Shown in pieces: positions 1 to 10,799 of a stretch of DNA of 64,000 bases. Within the stretch, counting starts at the first letter, position 1, and every line of letters starts with the position of its first letter. Source of the DNA: Lumbricus terrestris (lineage: Eukaryota; Annelida; Clitellata; Crassiclitellata; Lumbricidae); NCBI GenBank assembly GCA_949752735.1, contig OX457038.1, positions 64,826,705 to 64,890,704 on the forward strand, written 5' to 3'. Under the pieces are notes generated by a model that worked only from the letters and a program-made list of their open reading frames with translations, did not search any database and was not told the DNA's origin. The translations under genes were made by a program, and so were the position numbers.

Positions 1-480
1 CGTGGACAGATTGTTTTGTCAATTCAACGTATTTGCCGACGGTCCGACGCATTAGCTGATCGCCGCCTGGACTCATAATGGCGTCCAGCAACCAAGTGAC
101 CTGGCCAACGTCCGGCACACTAGTTGACCGAACTCTTCTAAATATACGGCTATGGTTAAGTACACAATTGGGAAAGTGGTTAACGAGGTTAGCGGGAAAG
201 TTAGCGAGAAAGCGGGTGCGCGAGCGAACCTGTTATGGAATTGAGTGGAAAAGTGTGAGACGTGACATTGTGATGGGTAGACGGCAGATGCTAAAAATGA
301 GAATTAATCAGAGACAAAGAACGAAATACGATGAAGAATGAAAAGAAGAAGAAAGAAGCGTTCGAGTGGCAGGAAATCATTCCATGGGATGGGTCCAATG
401 GTCCATCCATATTCGCGTTCGCTTCATCAGAGAAGAATTCATCAATTATTATACGCCAGCTCTTCACTCCCTCTGTCTGT
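1..480. other. Unassigned 5' flank
   Basis: I see no gene or mobile element that I can name in this stretch. Open frames of 87 codons or fewer exist but have no recognisable motif and run into the microsatellite that follows. Confidence 0.4.
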
Positions 481-769
481 TAGTGTATGTCTGTCTCTCT
501 GTCTGTCTCTCTCTCACTCTCTCACTCTTGCTCTCACTCTCGCTCTCTCTGCCTGTCTCTGTCTCTCTGTCTCTCTGTCTTTCTCTCTCTGCCTGTCTCT
601 GTCTGTCTCAGTCTCTGTCTGTGTCTCTTTCTTTGTCTCTGTCTCTGTCCTGTCTCTCTCTCTCTCTGTCTCTTTCTCTTTCTATGTCTTTCTCTCTGTC
701 TCTTTCTCTTTCTATGTCTCTCTTTCTGTCTCTTTCTTTTTCTATGTCTCTCTCTCTCTCTCTCTCTCA

Positions 770-806
<37 letters not shown>

Positions 807-815
807 GTTTCTCTC
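481..815. repeat. Pyrimidine-rich (CT)n/(CTGT)n microsatellite
   Basis: About 330 bp made almost only of CT and CTGT units, with interspersed short motifs such as TTTCTATGTC that recur three times around 670-750. The long serine/leucine open frames on + and the Arg/Glu frame on - are products of the repeat and should not be called as genes. Confidence 0.9.
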
Positions 816-1046
816 CCCCAGTTTCTTCTGGTAGACACAATAACTGATGGAGCACCAGTGGCACCAGGGATTGGTTTGATGGTGTGACAGCAGAATCGAT
901 ATAAAGAGACTGAGACAGATAAAACCCTGGACATTATAATATATATATTTATATATACACGCAAATGTGTGCACGTGTACACATGGAAATGCACGTACAG
1001 GTGCAAGTACGTAACGTAAGCAGAGAGAAAGAAGTGATGGACTGAG

Positions 1047-1296
1047 CAGTGGCGTAGCCAGAAATTTATGATGGGGTTGGGTTTTTTACCTGGCCGGATG
1101 CCCTTTCTGACACCAACCCAACAGTATTGCAGTAAATAAAAAAGAAAGTAACAAAGAGAATAAAGTAAGAAAAACAATTGTTATTACAAGCAATTGCTTT
1201 GTTTTTCTTATTTAAGTGGATAAATAACCTTTAAAAAACTTTTTCCCTAGGCCAATGGGGGGGTTAGCCCCCCAAAACCCCTTGTCTACGCCACTG
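1047..1296. mobile_element. hAT-like MITE, 250 bp
   Basis: The ends are inverted copies: CAGTGGCGTAGCC at the left and the complement of that sequence (with one difference) ending CTACGCCACTG at the right. The 8 bases outside each end are GGACTGAG and GGATTGAG, a 7/8 target-site duplication of the length made by hAT elements. A G-run near the right end is followed by TTAGCCCCCC, a subterminal arrangement shared with the elements at 29886 and 47169. There is no coding capacity, so it must be mobilised in trans. Confidence 0.75.
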
Positions 1297-1299
1297 GGA

Positions 1300-1520
1300 T
1301 TGAGAGAGAGAGAGAGAGGGAGGGAAGGAGGGAAGGAGGGAGGGAGGGAGGGAGGGAGAGATGGAGAGATAGGAGGGAGAGAGAGGGAGGGAGAGAGAGA
1401 GAGAGAGGAGGGAGGGAGAGAAAAAGAGAGGGATGAAAAGGAAGGGAGGAGGAAGGAAGGGAGGAATGGAGGGAGGTGTGAACAGCACACATGAAAGAGG
1501 CAGATACAGAGCGAGAGAGT

Positions 1521-1606
<86 letters not shown>

Positions 1607-1660
1607 AAGAAAGACAGAAAGAAAGAGAGAAACGTAGAAAAGAAGGAAGACGTATGAGGA
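1300..1660. repeat. Purine-rich (GGGA)n then (GA)n array
   Basis: GGGA/GGA units to about 1480 are followed by a clean (GA)n run at about 1524-1593. Arg/Glu frames on + and Ser/Leu frames on - are repeat artefacts. Confidence 0.9.
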
Positions 1661-2056
1661 TTAAGAAGACGAAGCAGAGGAGAAAGGGACAAAAAAGAAG
1701 AGGATGTAGAATTATAGATTGTAGATATTATATCATCCGATGGTAACATTAGTCAGTGTTGGACAAGGGAACAGGATAGGGTAGATTGGTTATGGTATGA
1801 CCAGTGGAACATTATGGCAGTCTGTGCTAAATCCCCTAATACTCTAAACACAGCGTTGACGACTTCCGTTGACAGAATATCGACCAACTGACCAACAGGG
1901 AACCAGCGCAGATAGACGGGCTAACGAATACATCTTATACAAGAACAGCGAGAACGGATACGACTGCAGAGAGTAGTAATACGTGCTCAAGATTTACACA
2001 CAGATACAGACATACACATAGACAGACATACAAACAAACAGACAGACAGACAAACA
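1661..2056. other. Unassigned spacer
   Basis: No gene is recognised. A short GACA-rich stretch at 2000-2055 immediately precedes the LINE insertion site. Confidence 0.4.
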
Positions 2057-2067
2057 TACATGTTTGC

Positions 2068-2839
2068 GTATCTATTAAAAAAATCGACTTTTTGCTTCTA
2101 TCTCAGACCTTTCCTCAATTTACATTTTCAACTTCTGTTCGTGACCTAGGTGTCACTCTTGACTGCTCGCTGACATTCTCAACACATGTAACCAACCTTA
2201 CGCGCTCCTCTTACTTTCACCTCCGTCGTCTCAGGTCCATTCGCAGATCTGTCTCCCTTTCAACCATGACATCAATAGTCCATGCTTTTGTCTGTTCCAG
2301 AATTGATTACTGTAACTCCCTTCTTATTGGTCTTCCAAAGGTCCGCCTATCTCCCATTCAATCTGTCCTTAATGCTGCTGCTCGATTAATTGCGCGCCTT
2401 CCTAAGTACTCCCATATATCATCGTTTATGATTAACCAACTACACTGGCTTCCTCTCTCTGCCCGCATACAATATAAGGTCCTTTCTCTGGTACTCAAAT
2501 CCAAACTGGGTCTTGCACCGATGTATCTCAGTGATCTCATTCGTTCTCCTCTATCAGCATCTTCTCATCGACCTCTCCGTTCTCTGGACAGGGCTGACTT
2601 GTTTGTTCCACGAGCTAGGACCACTATTGATCAAACTCGTTCCTTCACCATCATTGGGCCCTCCTTGTGGAATTCTCTTCCCTCCACTCTGCGTGGGACT
2701 CTACTTTCAGGATCGTTATCTACATCTCTCTCTCTTCTTAAGACCTATTTTTTCTCTAGGGGTTATCGCACTGGGAGCGCTACTGAATGGCCTTGGTTGT
2801 GAGCGGCGCTATATAAATTCCTAATTACATTAATTACAT
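2068..2839 (+). mobile_element. 5'-truncated LINE, CR1/L2/Rex1 type, with target duplication
   Basis: This fragment holds the 3' end of a non-LTR retrotransposon. It encodes the C-terminal part of a reverse transcriptase protein with the typical blocks DLGVTLD, SRIDYCNSLL, NAAARLI and LHWLPL, and ends in short ATTACATTA-type repeats after the stop. The 11 bases TACATGTTTGC occur directly before (2057-2067) and directly after it (2840-2850), as expected for a target-primed insertion. The reading frame is unbroken across the fragment, so the insertion is probably recent. Confidence 0.85.
2074..2802 (+). pseudogene. LINE reverse transcriptase, C-terminal fragment
   Basis: About 240 codons are open to a stop at 2800-2802. 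The visible blocks are DLGVTLDCSLTFSTHV, then SRIDYCNSLLIGLP, a conserved NAAARLIARLPK, then NQLHWLPLSARIQYKVLSL, GLAPMYLSDLI and a tail with GPSLWNSLP. These belong to the region after the catalytic palm of CR1/L2/Rex1 elements. The endonuclease and the YADD palm are missing because the insertion is 5'-truncated, so it cannot act alone. Confidence 0.85.
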
Positions 2840-2867
2840 TACATGTTTGCATGTTTGCATACTATAG

Positions 2868-3430
2868 ATGTGGGACCCGGCGTTGCTCGGGAAATTTATG
2901 GTTTTCAACACTACTCTGGGGTACCCAGCGTTGAACGCTAAATTTCGGGTTTTCGGCAACCTTCCACCCCACCCCGCTTCCCCAAAAAGCCAAGCATGAC
3001 CCGTCCCTGAGGGGCGGGTGTGTGCTGATTGTGGCCTGATACAATTATTGCAGGCTGTCTGTTCTGTTAGTATAGTTAATATTTCTGTGATCTGCGTTCT
3101 TGTGAATATTATTGTTTCAACTGCATTATTGTACACTGTAACCGGTTTCGGTTTGTCAACCGGATTGTTACGGAAATTATTATTGGGTGGGAAAGACGTC
3201 ATGCGGACTGTCGACTCTTCGCCAATGCGGCACATGGCTGATTAAATTTGATTAAAACGCTAATATCTCGGGTTTTAAAGTGAATTGAGAGCTGAAAATA
3301 GTCGCGTTGACCTTGAAGTTTGGGTAAGAATCAATTGCAAAAATTTTGGTAAACCGACAATGTTATTTCCGTCTTTTTCCGAGCCTTTTCTTGGACGAAG
3401 AATCAAAATACATCCGGACATACGAACATA
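2868..3430. repeat. Dispersed repeat, unclassified
   Basis: Starts near GGGACCCGGCGTTGCTCGGG. The piece at 3111-3169 matches 58271-58329 at about 56 of 59 positions, so this is an interspersed repeat. No terminal repeats or coding potential allow a class to be assigned, and the boundaries are approximate. Confidence 0.5.
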
Positions 3431-3565
3431 CAAGCGGAGGGACAAACTTTGAGAAATATATTTAAGATTCGCATGTGTATACATGTATTTGTGTCCCTGC
3501 TGGTCTGTTTGCATGTCTGAATATCTGTCTTGTTGTCTGTCTGGTTATGTCCGTTCATCTGGCCA

Positions 3566-3697
3566 CACACACACACACACACACACACACGCAGGCACAC
3601 ACACACACACGCACACACACACACACACACACACTAACACACACACACGCACACACACGCACACACACACGCACACGCACACACACACACACACACA
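3566..3697. repeat. (CA)n microsatellite
   Basis: About 130 bp of CACA with scattered CG interruptions. The Thr/His and Val/Cys frames are artefacts. Confidence 0.95.
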
Positions 3698-4422
3698 TTC
3701 GCATCGTTTCGTTCACTCTGTGAATCGATAATTATTTATCCGTCTGCATTCGGTTGATAATAATAATTACCGATGAGTTTCCGCGAACATTCCCTGCAGT
3801 GAATTCATCGGAATAATAATAATAAAATTATTTCTGTCACAATCCGTCACCCGTCGCTGTCTCTCACTTTCTATGACGACCTCCCGTCGCGATTTCGCTG
3901 TTGATTCGTCGGACGGCGAGAAAAAAAACATTCGCGAGAATAATAAATCATCTCGCTGCATGCTCAAGCGCATGCGCAGGTGTCAAGATATAAAGCATCC
4001 TCCTTCAAAAAAAGAGAGACTCCCCTGATGGATGCAGTCTCCGCGGGGACTCTGTATAGGAACAATGCTTCCCTCCCATTGAAATAAAATTTCCCCTTTG
4101 TGTTTTTTAGAGGTATTGGACAGGAAAAAATTGACAGGTAACTTGAGGAGACAATGTTTATACTAGTAAACGTATAGCATGAAATTGAAGCAACATCACG
4201 ATAGGATACCTGGTCGCGTATACATGTATGTCATAAAACGCGATGCAGTGGGGGAGATTGCATGTAGGTTATTATTACAGGCTTGTATTGTCACAGAGCT
4301 ATATATGATTAAGAAAGTGTATACATATTTCACCGATGATAAGTAGAAGAGGTTTCTGAAACGATTCTGCGAGTTGCAATCCATAACTTGCCATATCGGT
4401 GATGTATAATTGCTGCTGCCAG

Positions 4423-4458
<36 letters not shown>

Positions 4459-4716
4459 ATATATATATAGCGCTACTAATTGGATCGCGGCTATGTTCTT
4501 AAGGTTATTCGCTACATTTAATTGCTGCTTAGGATTAGATAGGCAACCTAAAAGGATTCAATAGTTTTGGTAATCCTGAAGATTGAGTGACTGCGTATAC
4601 AAACCATAGCCTATAGGCCTAGACTTCGATCAAATAGACCGCTGGTGCCAGAGTGATCTCCATTAATAGTTATCCGTGCTAGCGAGTATACACTATAAAA
4701 TATTCTCGCAATGTAT
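3698..4716. other. Unassigned about 1-kb stretch
   Basis: No gene or named element is seen. It contains a short (AT)n/(GT)n run at 4423-4470. Confidence 0.4.
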
Positions 4717-4923
4717 GTATGTGCACTTGTTATAGCGCCCATTCAAGATTTCTACTCAGAAGCGTTATCGACTACAGCGCGAACACTTAATTGGAGTTTA
4801 ACGCTGAAGTGCTGAGCAATTGCGAATGAAGGACTTGCCCAAGGTCCTACGCAGCGGCTTGGGAGTGGATTCGAACCTGCAGCCCAAGGCAACGAACATA
4901 CTCACTACACCGCCTCGCCCCAC
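4717..4923 (-). mobile_element. tRNA-derived SINE, family A
   Basis: In - orientation the head reads like a tRNA gene, with an A-box-like TAGTGAGTATG and a B-box-like GGTTCGAATCC. It is followed by the family core (AAGTCCTTCATTCGCAATTG, then CACTTCAGCGTTAAACTCC) and a tail ending GGGCGCTATAACAAGTGC. Six more full or interrupted copies lie in this window. This copy carries many substitutions. Confidence 0.75.
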
Positions 4924-5276
4924 AGTGAATTCAACTTCTTATTTCACCCATTAAACATGTCTAGTTTCCGCTATTATGTCTAAGAACTTACTAGACTGTG
5001 TTGTAATTAGACTCATCATCAAGAGATTGTCGTTTTGCGTATAATTACATGCCTGCAGGGGCCAAGTGCGTGCGTGGCCAACAGCCGCTGCAGGTTACTC
5101 CTTTGCTTCTGAAGACGTGTTCTGGAACACACTGGTTTGCTATGGCCAATTGCATTTCTACACTTCACACAGGCCAGCGTATACAGAGCGCCTCTAATTA
5201 TTTTCTTCTTGGAGCGGTACGACGTAAAACTCTAATTAGAATTATTATTCATTGAACCGTCCTGTTATATATTATA

Positions 5277-6232
5277 CACAGTGGTTCAATAAAAAGTAAG
5301 CCAAACTGTTCTCATAGAATCTCTAATGGCTGACGATTAATCATACTAACATTTTCGAAATAGACTATTTAGAGAATTGAACATAATATCATGTCATAAA
5401 TTTGAAGGGATAGAAAGATACGAATCTTTCAATTTCATCTGCCGAAATTTAAATTTACAAGCAATTTTCTTTTGGATTTTGTGACAAAATGCTTCAAACA
5501 TGAAAATAGGTCTTTAATATTTTTGTGAAGAAACTCTAGGAAGGCCTAGTATGGATGGATTATTTAAATAAAGATGATATTCAAAATGTTTCTTGCACAC
5601 AAGCCGTGGAAGCGCTGGCACCATTGGGCAGCAGCATCGTCGATAATCCTCTGCTCCAGTACATGTATATCCCACACTACCAACATGCGTTGCTTCAGAT
5701 CGTTTACATCATTGATTGCTGTCTGGCAGACTCGCTTTTCGCTTTTGCATCACAATCCACACGTTATAGTCGACAAGATTTAATTCTGGACTGTTTGAAA
5801 GCCATAATGTGGGATAAATAAAGTCTGGTGTCTCTCCTGTTAGCATTTCGATGGCTTTCCAGGCTTTGTGGGCTGGGGCACTGTCCTGTTGAAAAAAGCA
5901 GCTTTCTGGGGCTATAGATTTCTGATGAGAGGTAGAAGATGTGACAGCAGAACGTTGCGATAATAGACTTCGCTAATTTTTACTCCAGGATCAATGAATA
6001 CCAAATGGGTACTAAGTGTCGAAACCGAAACGAACACCATAACAGGCTTGCTGTTAACTTAAATTTCGGCAGATGAAGTTAAAAGATTCACATCTTTCTA
6101 TCAGCTCAAATTTGTGACATGATATTGTTGGTTCAATTATCTAAATATTGGGATGATTTGTGTATGATTAATTATCAGGCATTACAAATATATAAAAAAC
6201 CAGTTTGGCTTACTTTTTATTGAACCACGGTG
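5277..6232 (-). mobile_element. Tc1/mariner-type transposon, 956 bp, defective
   Basis: The terminal inverted repeats match for about 34 bp: CAC(A/C)GTGGTTCAATAAAAAG continuing with TAAGCCAAACTG. Each end is flanked by TA (5275-5276 and 6233-6234), the target duplication of the Tc1/mariner superfamily. The interior carries a broken transposase on the - strand. At 956 bp it is shorter than an autonomous mariner (about 1.3 kb), so it is internally deleted as well as mutated. Confidence 0.85.
5550..6080 (-). pseudogene. Mariner-type transposase relic
   Basis: On the - strand, from about 6070 downward, a frame reads KPVMVFVSVS, then HLVFIDPGVKISEVYYRNVL, a stop, then FFQQDSAPAHKA and SNSPELNLVDYNVW. 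After one frame change comes NDVNDLKQRM, a Trp, and LEQRIIDDAAAQWCQRF. These are the middle and C-terminal blocks of a mariner transposase: the QQD-APAH block holds the second catalytic Asp and the NSP-LN-VDY block holds the third acidic residue. The N-terminal DNA-binding region and first Asp are missing, and at least one stop and one frameshift break the gene. It could be maT-like rather than true mariner. Confidence 0.8.
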
Positions 6233-6274
6233 TAGACTATTCTACAATCGTAAGCCTATACTATACTTCTGAAG

Positions 6275-6366
6275 CACTCGTGAATAAGCTGGTGCCCTGC
6301 ACTTGACTTTCGAGCGGCGCTTTAGAAATTTTGAGATTACTATTACGATTACGATAACGATTACGC
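6275..6366 (+). mobile_element. LINE 3' tail fragment of the 33.4-37.2 kb family
   Basis: GTGAATAAGCTGGTGCCC, then CGGCGCTTTAGAAATTTTGAG, then hexamers of the ATTACG type. This is the same 3' end, in the opposite orientation, as the full-length LINE on the - strand at 33369-33450. It is a severely 5'-truncated copy. Confidence 0.75.
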
Positions 6367-6374
6367 TACTACAT

Positions 6375-6510
6375 TCTTCTAGGAGGAGGAGGAGAAGGAG
6401 GAAGGGTGGGACGAGGAGGAGGAGGATAAAGGCGATGAAAAATGAAAGAAGAAGAGCATTTAAAAATAAGGGGGAGGAGGGAGGGAAGGGGAGGAGGGAG
6501 GGAAGAGTGA
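6375..6510. repeat. Purine-rich (AGG)n/(GGGA)n tract
   Basis: GGA and GGGA units; the Arg-rich frame is a repeat artefact. Confidence 0.8.
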
Positions 6511-6654
6511 AATGAGGATGAGAAGGGTAAATGGCTTCGAGATCCGTTTCAATTCCGTCTCTTCCATTTATCCGAATTTAGCGACGATCGCCCACTCATC
6601 TCCTTCCATCTTCCTTTTCCCCCTCGCCCATAACTCCAATCCTCTTTCTTCCAT

Positions 6655-6776
6655 CCCTCTCTCTCTCCCTCTCTCTCCCTCCCTCCCTCCTCTCTCTCTC
6701 TCCCTTCCTTCCTTCCTTCCGTCCCTCCCTCCCTCTCTCTCCCTCTCTCTCCCTCCCTCCCTCCTCTCTCTCTCTC

Positions 6777-6818
<42 letters not shown>

Positions 6819-7006
6819 TCTCTCCCTCCCTCCTCTCTCTCTCTCCCTCTCTCTCCCTCCCTCCCTCCCTCCCTCCCTCCCTCCCTCCCTCCCTCCCTCC
6901 CTCCCTCCCTCCCTCCCTCCCTCCCTCCCTCCCTCCCTCCCTCCCTCCCTCCCTCCCTCCCTCCCTCCCTCTCTCCCTCCCTCCCTCCCTCCCTCTCTCT
7001 CTCTCT
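6655..7006. repeat. 350-bp pure pyrimidine tract, (CT)n and (CCCT)n
   Basis: The + strand is almost exclusively C and T for about 350 bp, with an uninterrupted (CCCT)n block at about 6855-6970. Open frames across it (Pro/Ser/Leu on +, Arg/Glu/Gly on -) are artefacts. Confidence 0.95.
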
Positions 7007-7069
7007 ATCGCTCATCCAGCAAACGAAGCAAACAACGAGAATCGCCAGATTGGTTCTGATGCCATCTGC

Positions 7070-7075
7070 AGCTGC

Positions 7076-7132
<57 letters not shown>
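7070..7132. repeat. (CAA)n microsatellite
   Basis: About 20 triplets. Poly-Asn, poly-Val and poly-Leu frames arise from it. Confidence 0.95.
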
Positions 7133-7133
<1 letters not shown>

Positions 7134-7371
7134 GCAACAACACCAACACCCTTCCACAAATTTTTACACCTCCTGACCTCCATAGCACCTCCCGTCCTCT
7201 TCGATAGCAAATACGATGAGAGATGAATACATACATATTATATTATAATATGTTATACACAATCAATAGTTACTTAATATATATTATATATATGTACACA
7301 CACATATATGTATATATATATGACAATTAGATGCATACGTGGTTTGTAAACAATATGGGCAATTTGGGCAT

Positions 7372-9853
7372 TAGTGTGGTCCTTATTTTAAAATTTTGGG
7401 TTTTTCAAAGTCGAACCCTATAAACCTGTTCCAATAGACAAAGTAATAACTCGTGCAAAAATTTAGTCCATTTGCTTAACATTTAGAGGTAGCTCAAGAA
7501 GGTTGAATTTATTGGTATATTCCATAGTTGGTTATCAATGAATAAATCAATAAAAAAAATCAGGAAACTTTATTATTGTGATACTTATTTTCATGCTTAC
7601 GTCCAATCCTCCATAGTTGGACATTGCGCAGATGAATGCTTTTAGCTTAATTAGAATCCAAGAAGATAAAGACTTTTTGATTGCCCAGAGAGAGAAAGGT
7701 CGTCGTGGCTGCATGATTTCTGTAGACAGTGTGCTTACAGCAAAGTAACAGCGAGTAGCGAAACGAAACCGGGCAGCAATGAACAGAAAGCTGCTAGCTC
7801 ATAAACAGAAGGAAACGGCTGATAGGCCTAAGCTTATTACAATGTAGAATCAAATTAGCCCCTAATATTGATGAAAGCAATGACAATTCCAGCACTTCAG
7901 GAGAAGACCAAGAAGAGGTTTGTGGACTCACAGCACCTGCAAGCCGCAAAAATAGGGCGCGACTGAACATCATGACACCCAGTTTAGCTGCAGTCCTGGA
8001 TAGAACGAAACTGAGCGACAGAAAGGCAATATTTGTATTAGCAACAATTGCTCAAAGCCTTGGCCATGATGTCCTGGAGTTAAATGTCAATCGTTCGTCA
8101 ATCCATAGAGCTAGAGAGCACTATCGAGCGGAAATTGCTTCACAGCTTAAAGAGCAGTTTCAAGGAAATGTCTCACTCGAGGTTCACTGGGATGGCAAAC
8201 TCCTGAGAGATTTTACTTGGAAAGAACTTGTTGATCGATTGCCAGTAATAGTTGCGGGAGCTGGAGTGAATCAGTTACTTGGTGTTCCCAAATTGACTTC
8301 CGGTACAGGTGAAGCTCAGGCCTCCGCTGTAGCCCATTTGATAGAAAACTGGGGCCTTGTTGATCGCATAGCTTCAATGTGTTTTGATACCACTTCCAAT
8401 AACACAGGAAAAGTAAATGGCGCTTGTGTTCTGCTGGAACATAAACTTGGTAAGAAGCTTTTGCATCTGGCATGTCGGCACCATATAATGGAGTTAGTTC
8501 TAGCTGCTGCCTTTCGCGACAGTTTCGGAGTAATCTCAGGGCCAGATGTCGCCATGTTCAAACGTTTCCAGATGAACTGGAGCAATATTGATCAGGCCAA
8601 ATATGAAACTGGAGCAGATCATGAAGAGATCGCAAGTCTGCTAAAAGATGACAAGGACAGCCTGCTGGCATTTTCTGAAAACCAGCTTCACCAATGTCAG
8701 CTAAGAGATTACTATCGAGAATACATAGAGCTTGTGATAATTTTCCTTGGAGGTGTACCACCACGCGCAATATCATTTAGGGCTCCTGGAGCCACACACC
8801 ATGCTAGGTGGATGGCAAAAGCACTGTAGCCTACTCCTTAAAGATATGGATGTTCCGTTGTCAATTTAAACTTGTCGCTAGAGAAGAGAAGGGACTCAAG
8901 AATGTGTGCATCTTCATAGTTCGCATCTATTTCAGAGCCTGGTTCATGGCTTCAAATCCTATTGCATCTTCAAATCATGATCTTAACTTCCTTCAGCTCT
9001 TGAACCAGTACGAAACAGTGAACAGATAATAGCCAATGCCACGCAAAAGAAATTTGCTGATCACCTATAGTACCAGAGTGAAGAACTCGTCGGCTTTGCC
9101 TTTTTTGAAGCATCAGTGTCTGTTTGAATACAAATGAGCAATGGTAAAGGCAATTAATGGAAAGAAAGGTACAGAAGAACCTGCTAAACGTGCCAAAAAT
9201 GAAATGAGGAAATGTCAAAACATGCGAATTGAAGACTTCGTGACAACAAATACTATGAATTTCTTCTGCCGGTTTGGCATTTCGGCTGGATTTCTGAATT
9301 GCGATCCGGACTTACGGCCACAGCAAGATGATTAAGGATGCCACAAGACTGTTGAACATCTGACGGTTGTCAATGACAATGCTGAAAGAGGTGTTGCCCT
9401 CATTGAGGAGTACAACAGCATTATCGCGAAAAAAGAAAATCAAAAAGTTTTTGCTTCAAGTCGTCCAGTAACATCGTCGACTGTTTCCAACTTGCAGAAA
9501 AGACTTCTTTATTTCATGATCGTTACCATGCAATTCATAGACAATTGCATGATAGGAACTCTGCTGAAGGACTGTAATCAAGCTTCCCATAGACTCTCTA
9601 CAAATAAGATGGCTAATTTTGTTACCTGGCTGAAGTTTGCTAAGATGTATATCTAATTTGTAATTTTGTATGTAAAATTCATGGTTTCGCAGAAATCAAG
9701 GAAAATTAAGGTCTCGTGAGCTATCTCTAAATGTTAAAATATTCACCTACAATTTGACTGGAGATGATTCTGTACTAATTGGAACCTATCTGAGGGGTTT
9801 TATCAAAAGAAATCAAACATTTATTTTTTCCTGTACTGCTAAGAACCACACTA
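7372..9853 (+). mobile_element. hAT-like DNA transposon, 2482 bp, with 8-bp target duplication
   Basis: The element begins TAGTGTGGTCCTTA and ends with the inverted form (TAAGAACCACACTA). The inverted similarity continues inward for roughly 130 bp, for example TTAACATTTAGAGGTAGCTC at about 7480 against TTAACATTTAGAGATAGCTC read from the - strand at about 9740. The 8 bases TTGGGCAT lie directly outside both ends (7364-7371 and 9854-9861), a perfect duplication of hAT length. The interior encodes a decayed transposase-like protein in the + direction. Because of that decay it is not autonomous now. Confidence 0.85.
7868..9510 (+). pseudogene. hAT-like transposase of an uncharacterised family, broken
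   Basis: The longest intact part is 7972-8829, but the coding similarity starts upstream of that ATG (frame-consistent from about 7870). Visible motifs, numbered from that ATG, are SDRKAIFVLATIAQSLGH (15-32), VHWDGK with Asp74, LTSGTGEAQASAVAHLIE (108-125), MCFDTTSNNTG with Asp139, and ACRHHIME with C168-x2-H171. The order Asp, a second Asp about 65 residues later, then C-x2-H is that of the hAT RNase-H-like fold. A frameshift near 8825 moves the reading to YSLKIWMFRCQFKLVAREEKGL, stops follow at about 9029 and 9068, and a last piece near 9365-9450 reads TVVNDNAERGVALIEEYN. The family is known to me only as uncharacterised animal proteins; assignment as a transposase is inferred from this element's ends. 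Confidence 0.75.
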
Positions 9854-9897
9854 TTGGGCATGGATTGTATGCTCAATATACGTCACTCATGCACATG

Positions 9898-9915
9898 TGC
9901 GCACACACCCACACA

Positions 9916-9957
<42 letters not shown>

Positions 9958-9998
9958 TGTGCACACACACACACACGCACCCACACACCCACACACAT
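9898..9998. repeat. (CA)n microsatellite
   Basis: About 100 bp of interrupted CACA just outside the right target duplication of the hAT-like element. Confidence 0.9.
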
Positions 9999-10555
9999 TC
10001 AAATATGTCGATGCTATATGATCGGTCGTATTATTGAATGAAACGGAACGGTGCATGTGCACGGCTATATTGTAGTTTGAGACGAAGATTAAATTAGAAA
10101 GGAGCAGAGGTCATTGCATTTGCCAAGATCGATGCATGAAATCTATTGTAAGCTGTTCTAATGTAATCAGATCTACGGTCGTCTAACCTATGGAATCTCG
10201 TCTGAATCATCAGATCATCCAAACTAAAACAATTTAATCAAAGCTATAAAATTTTATGATCCAACCTCCTGACCCATTCTAATCTTCTTTAATCTAATCT
10301 TCTCTAATCTAATCTATTGTCTAATCTAATCTATAGTCTAAACTGATCTATTCTAACCCCAGCGGAGGCTTCAACTTTCGTTTGTCCTTGTCTATGACTT
10401 GCAACGGTATTTCAGTCGGTATGACATTGCGCCGGGTTTTGCTCAGTCTCGGCTTTCAGCGCCGTTATCCGGCTATTAGAGCTGCTGGTGATGAGATGGA
10501 GAGACCTGGAGGCAGCGGTTGAACGATCGATGGATGAGATTAGAGCATCATTCAC
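9999..10555. other. Unassigned stretch with TAATC-type short repeats
   Basis: No gene is seen. TCTAATC and CTAATC units are scattered at about 10280-10350. Confidence 0.4.
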
Positions 10556-10556
10556 T

Positions 10557-10792
10557 GGGGGGAGGAGGAGGAGGAGGAGGAGGATGAGGAGGAGGAGGAG
10601 GAGGAGGGGCAGGAGGAGTAGGAGGAGGAGCAGGAGGAGGAGGGGCAGGAGGAGGAGGAGGAGGGGCAGGAGGAGGAGGAGGAGGAGCAGGAGGAGGAGG
10701 AGCAGGAGGAGGAGGAGGGGCAGGAGGAGGAGGAGGAGCAGGAGGAGGAGGGGCAGGAGGAGGAGGAGGATGAGGAGGAGGAGGAGGGAGGG
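10557..10792. repeat. (GGA)n array with GGGGCAGGA variants
   Basis: About 235 bp of GGA triplets interrupted at intervals by GGGGCA or GCA. Poly-Arg and poly-Ser frames arise from it and are not genes. Confidence 0.95.
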
Positions 10793-10799
10793 AGAGGAT

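Noticed and set aside
78..341. 87-codon + strand frame starting with ATG
   Set aside because: No domain, leader or splice context supports it, and its end is basic/acidic low-complexity sequence.
481..830. Long Ser/Leu and Arg/Glu open frames
   Set aside because: They are translations of CT/GA microsatellite in several overlapping frames, with no unique sequence or domain.
6512..7210. Frames of more than 200 codons on both strands
   Set aside because: They cross the pyrimidine tract and the (CAA)n array; composition is dictated by the repeats.
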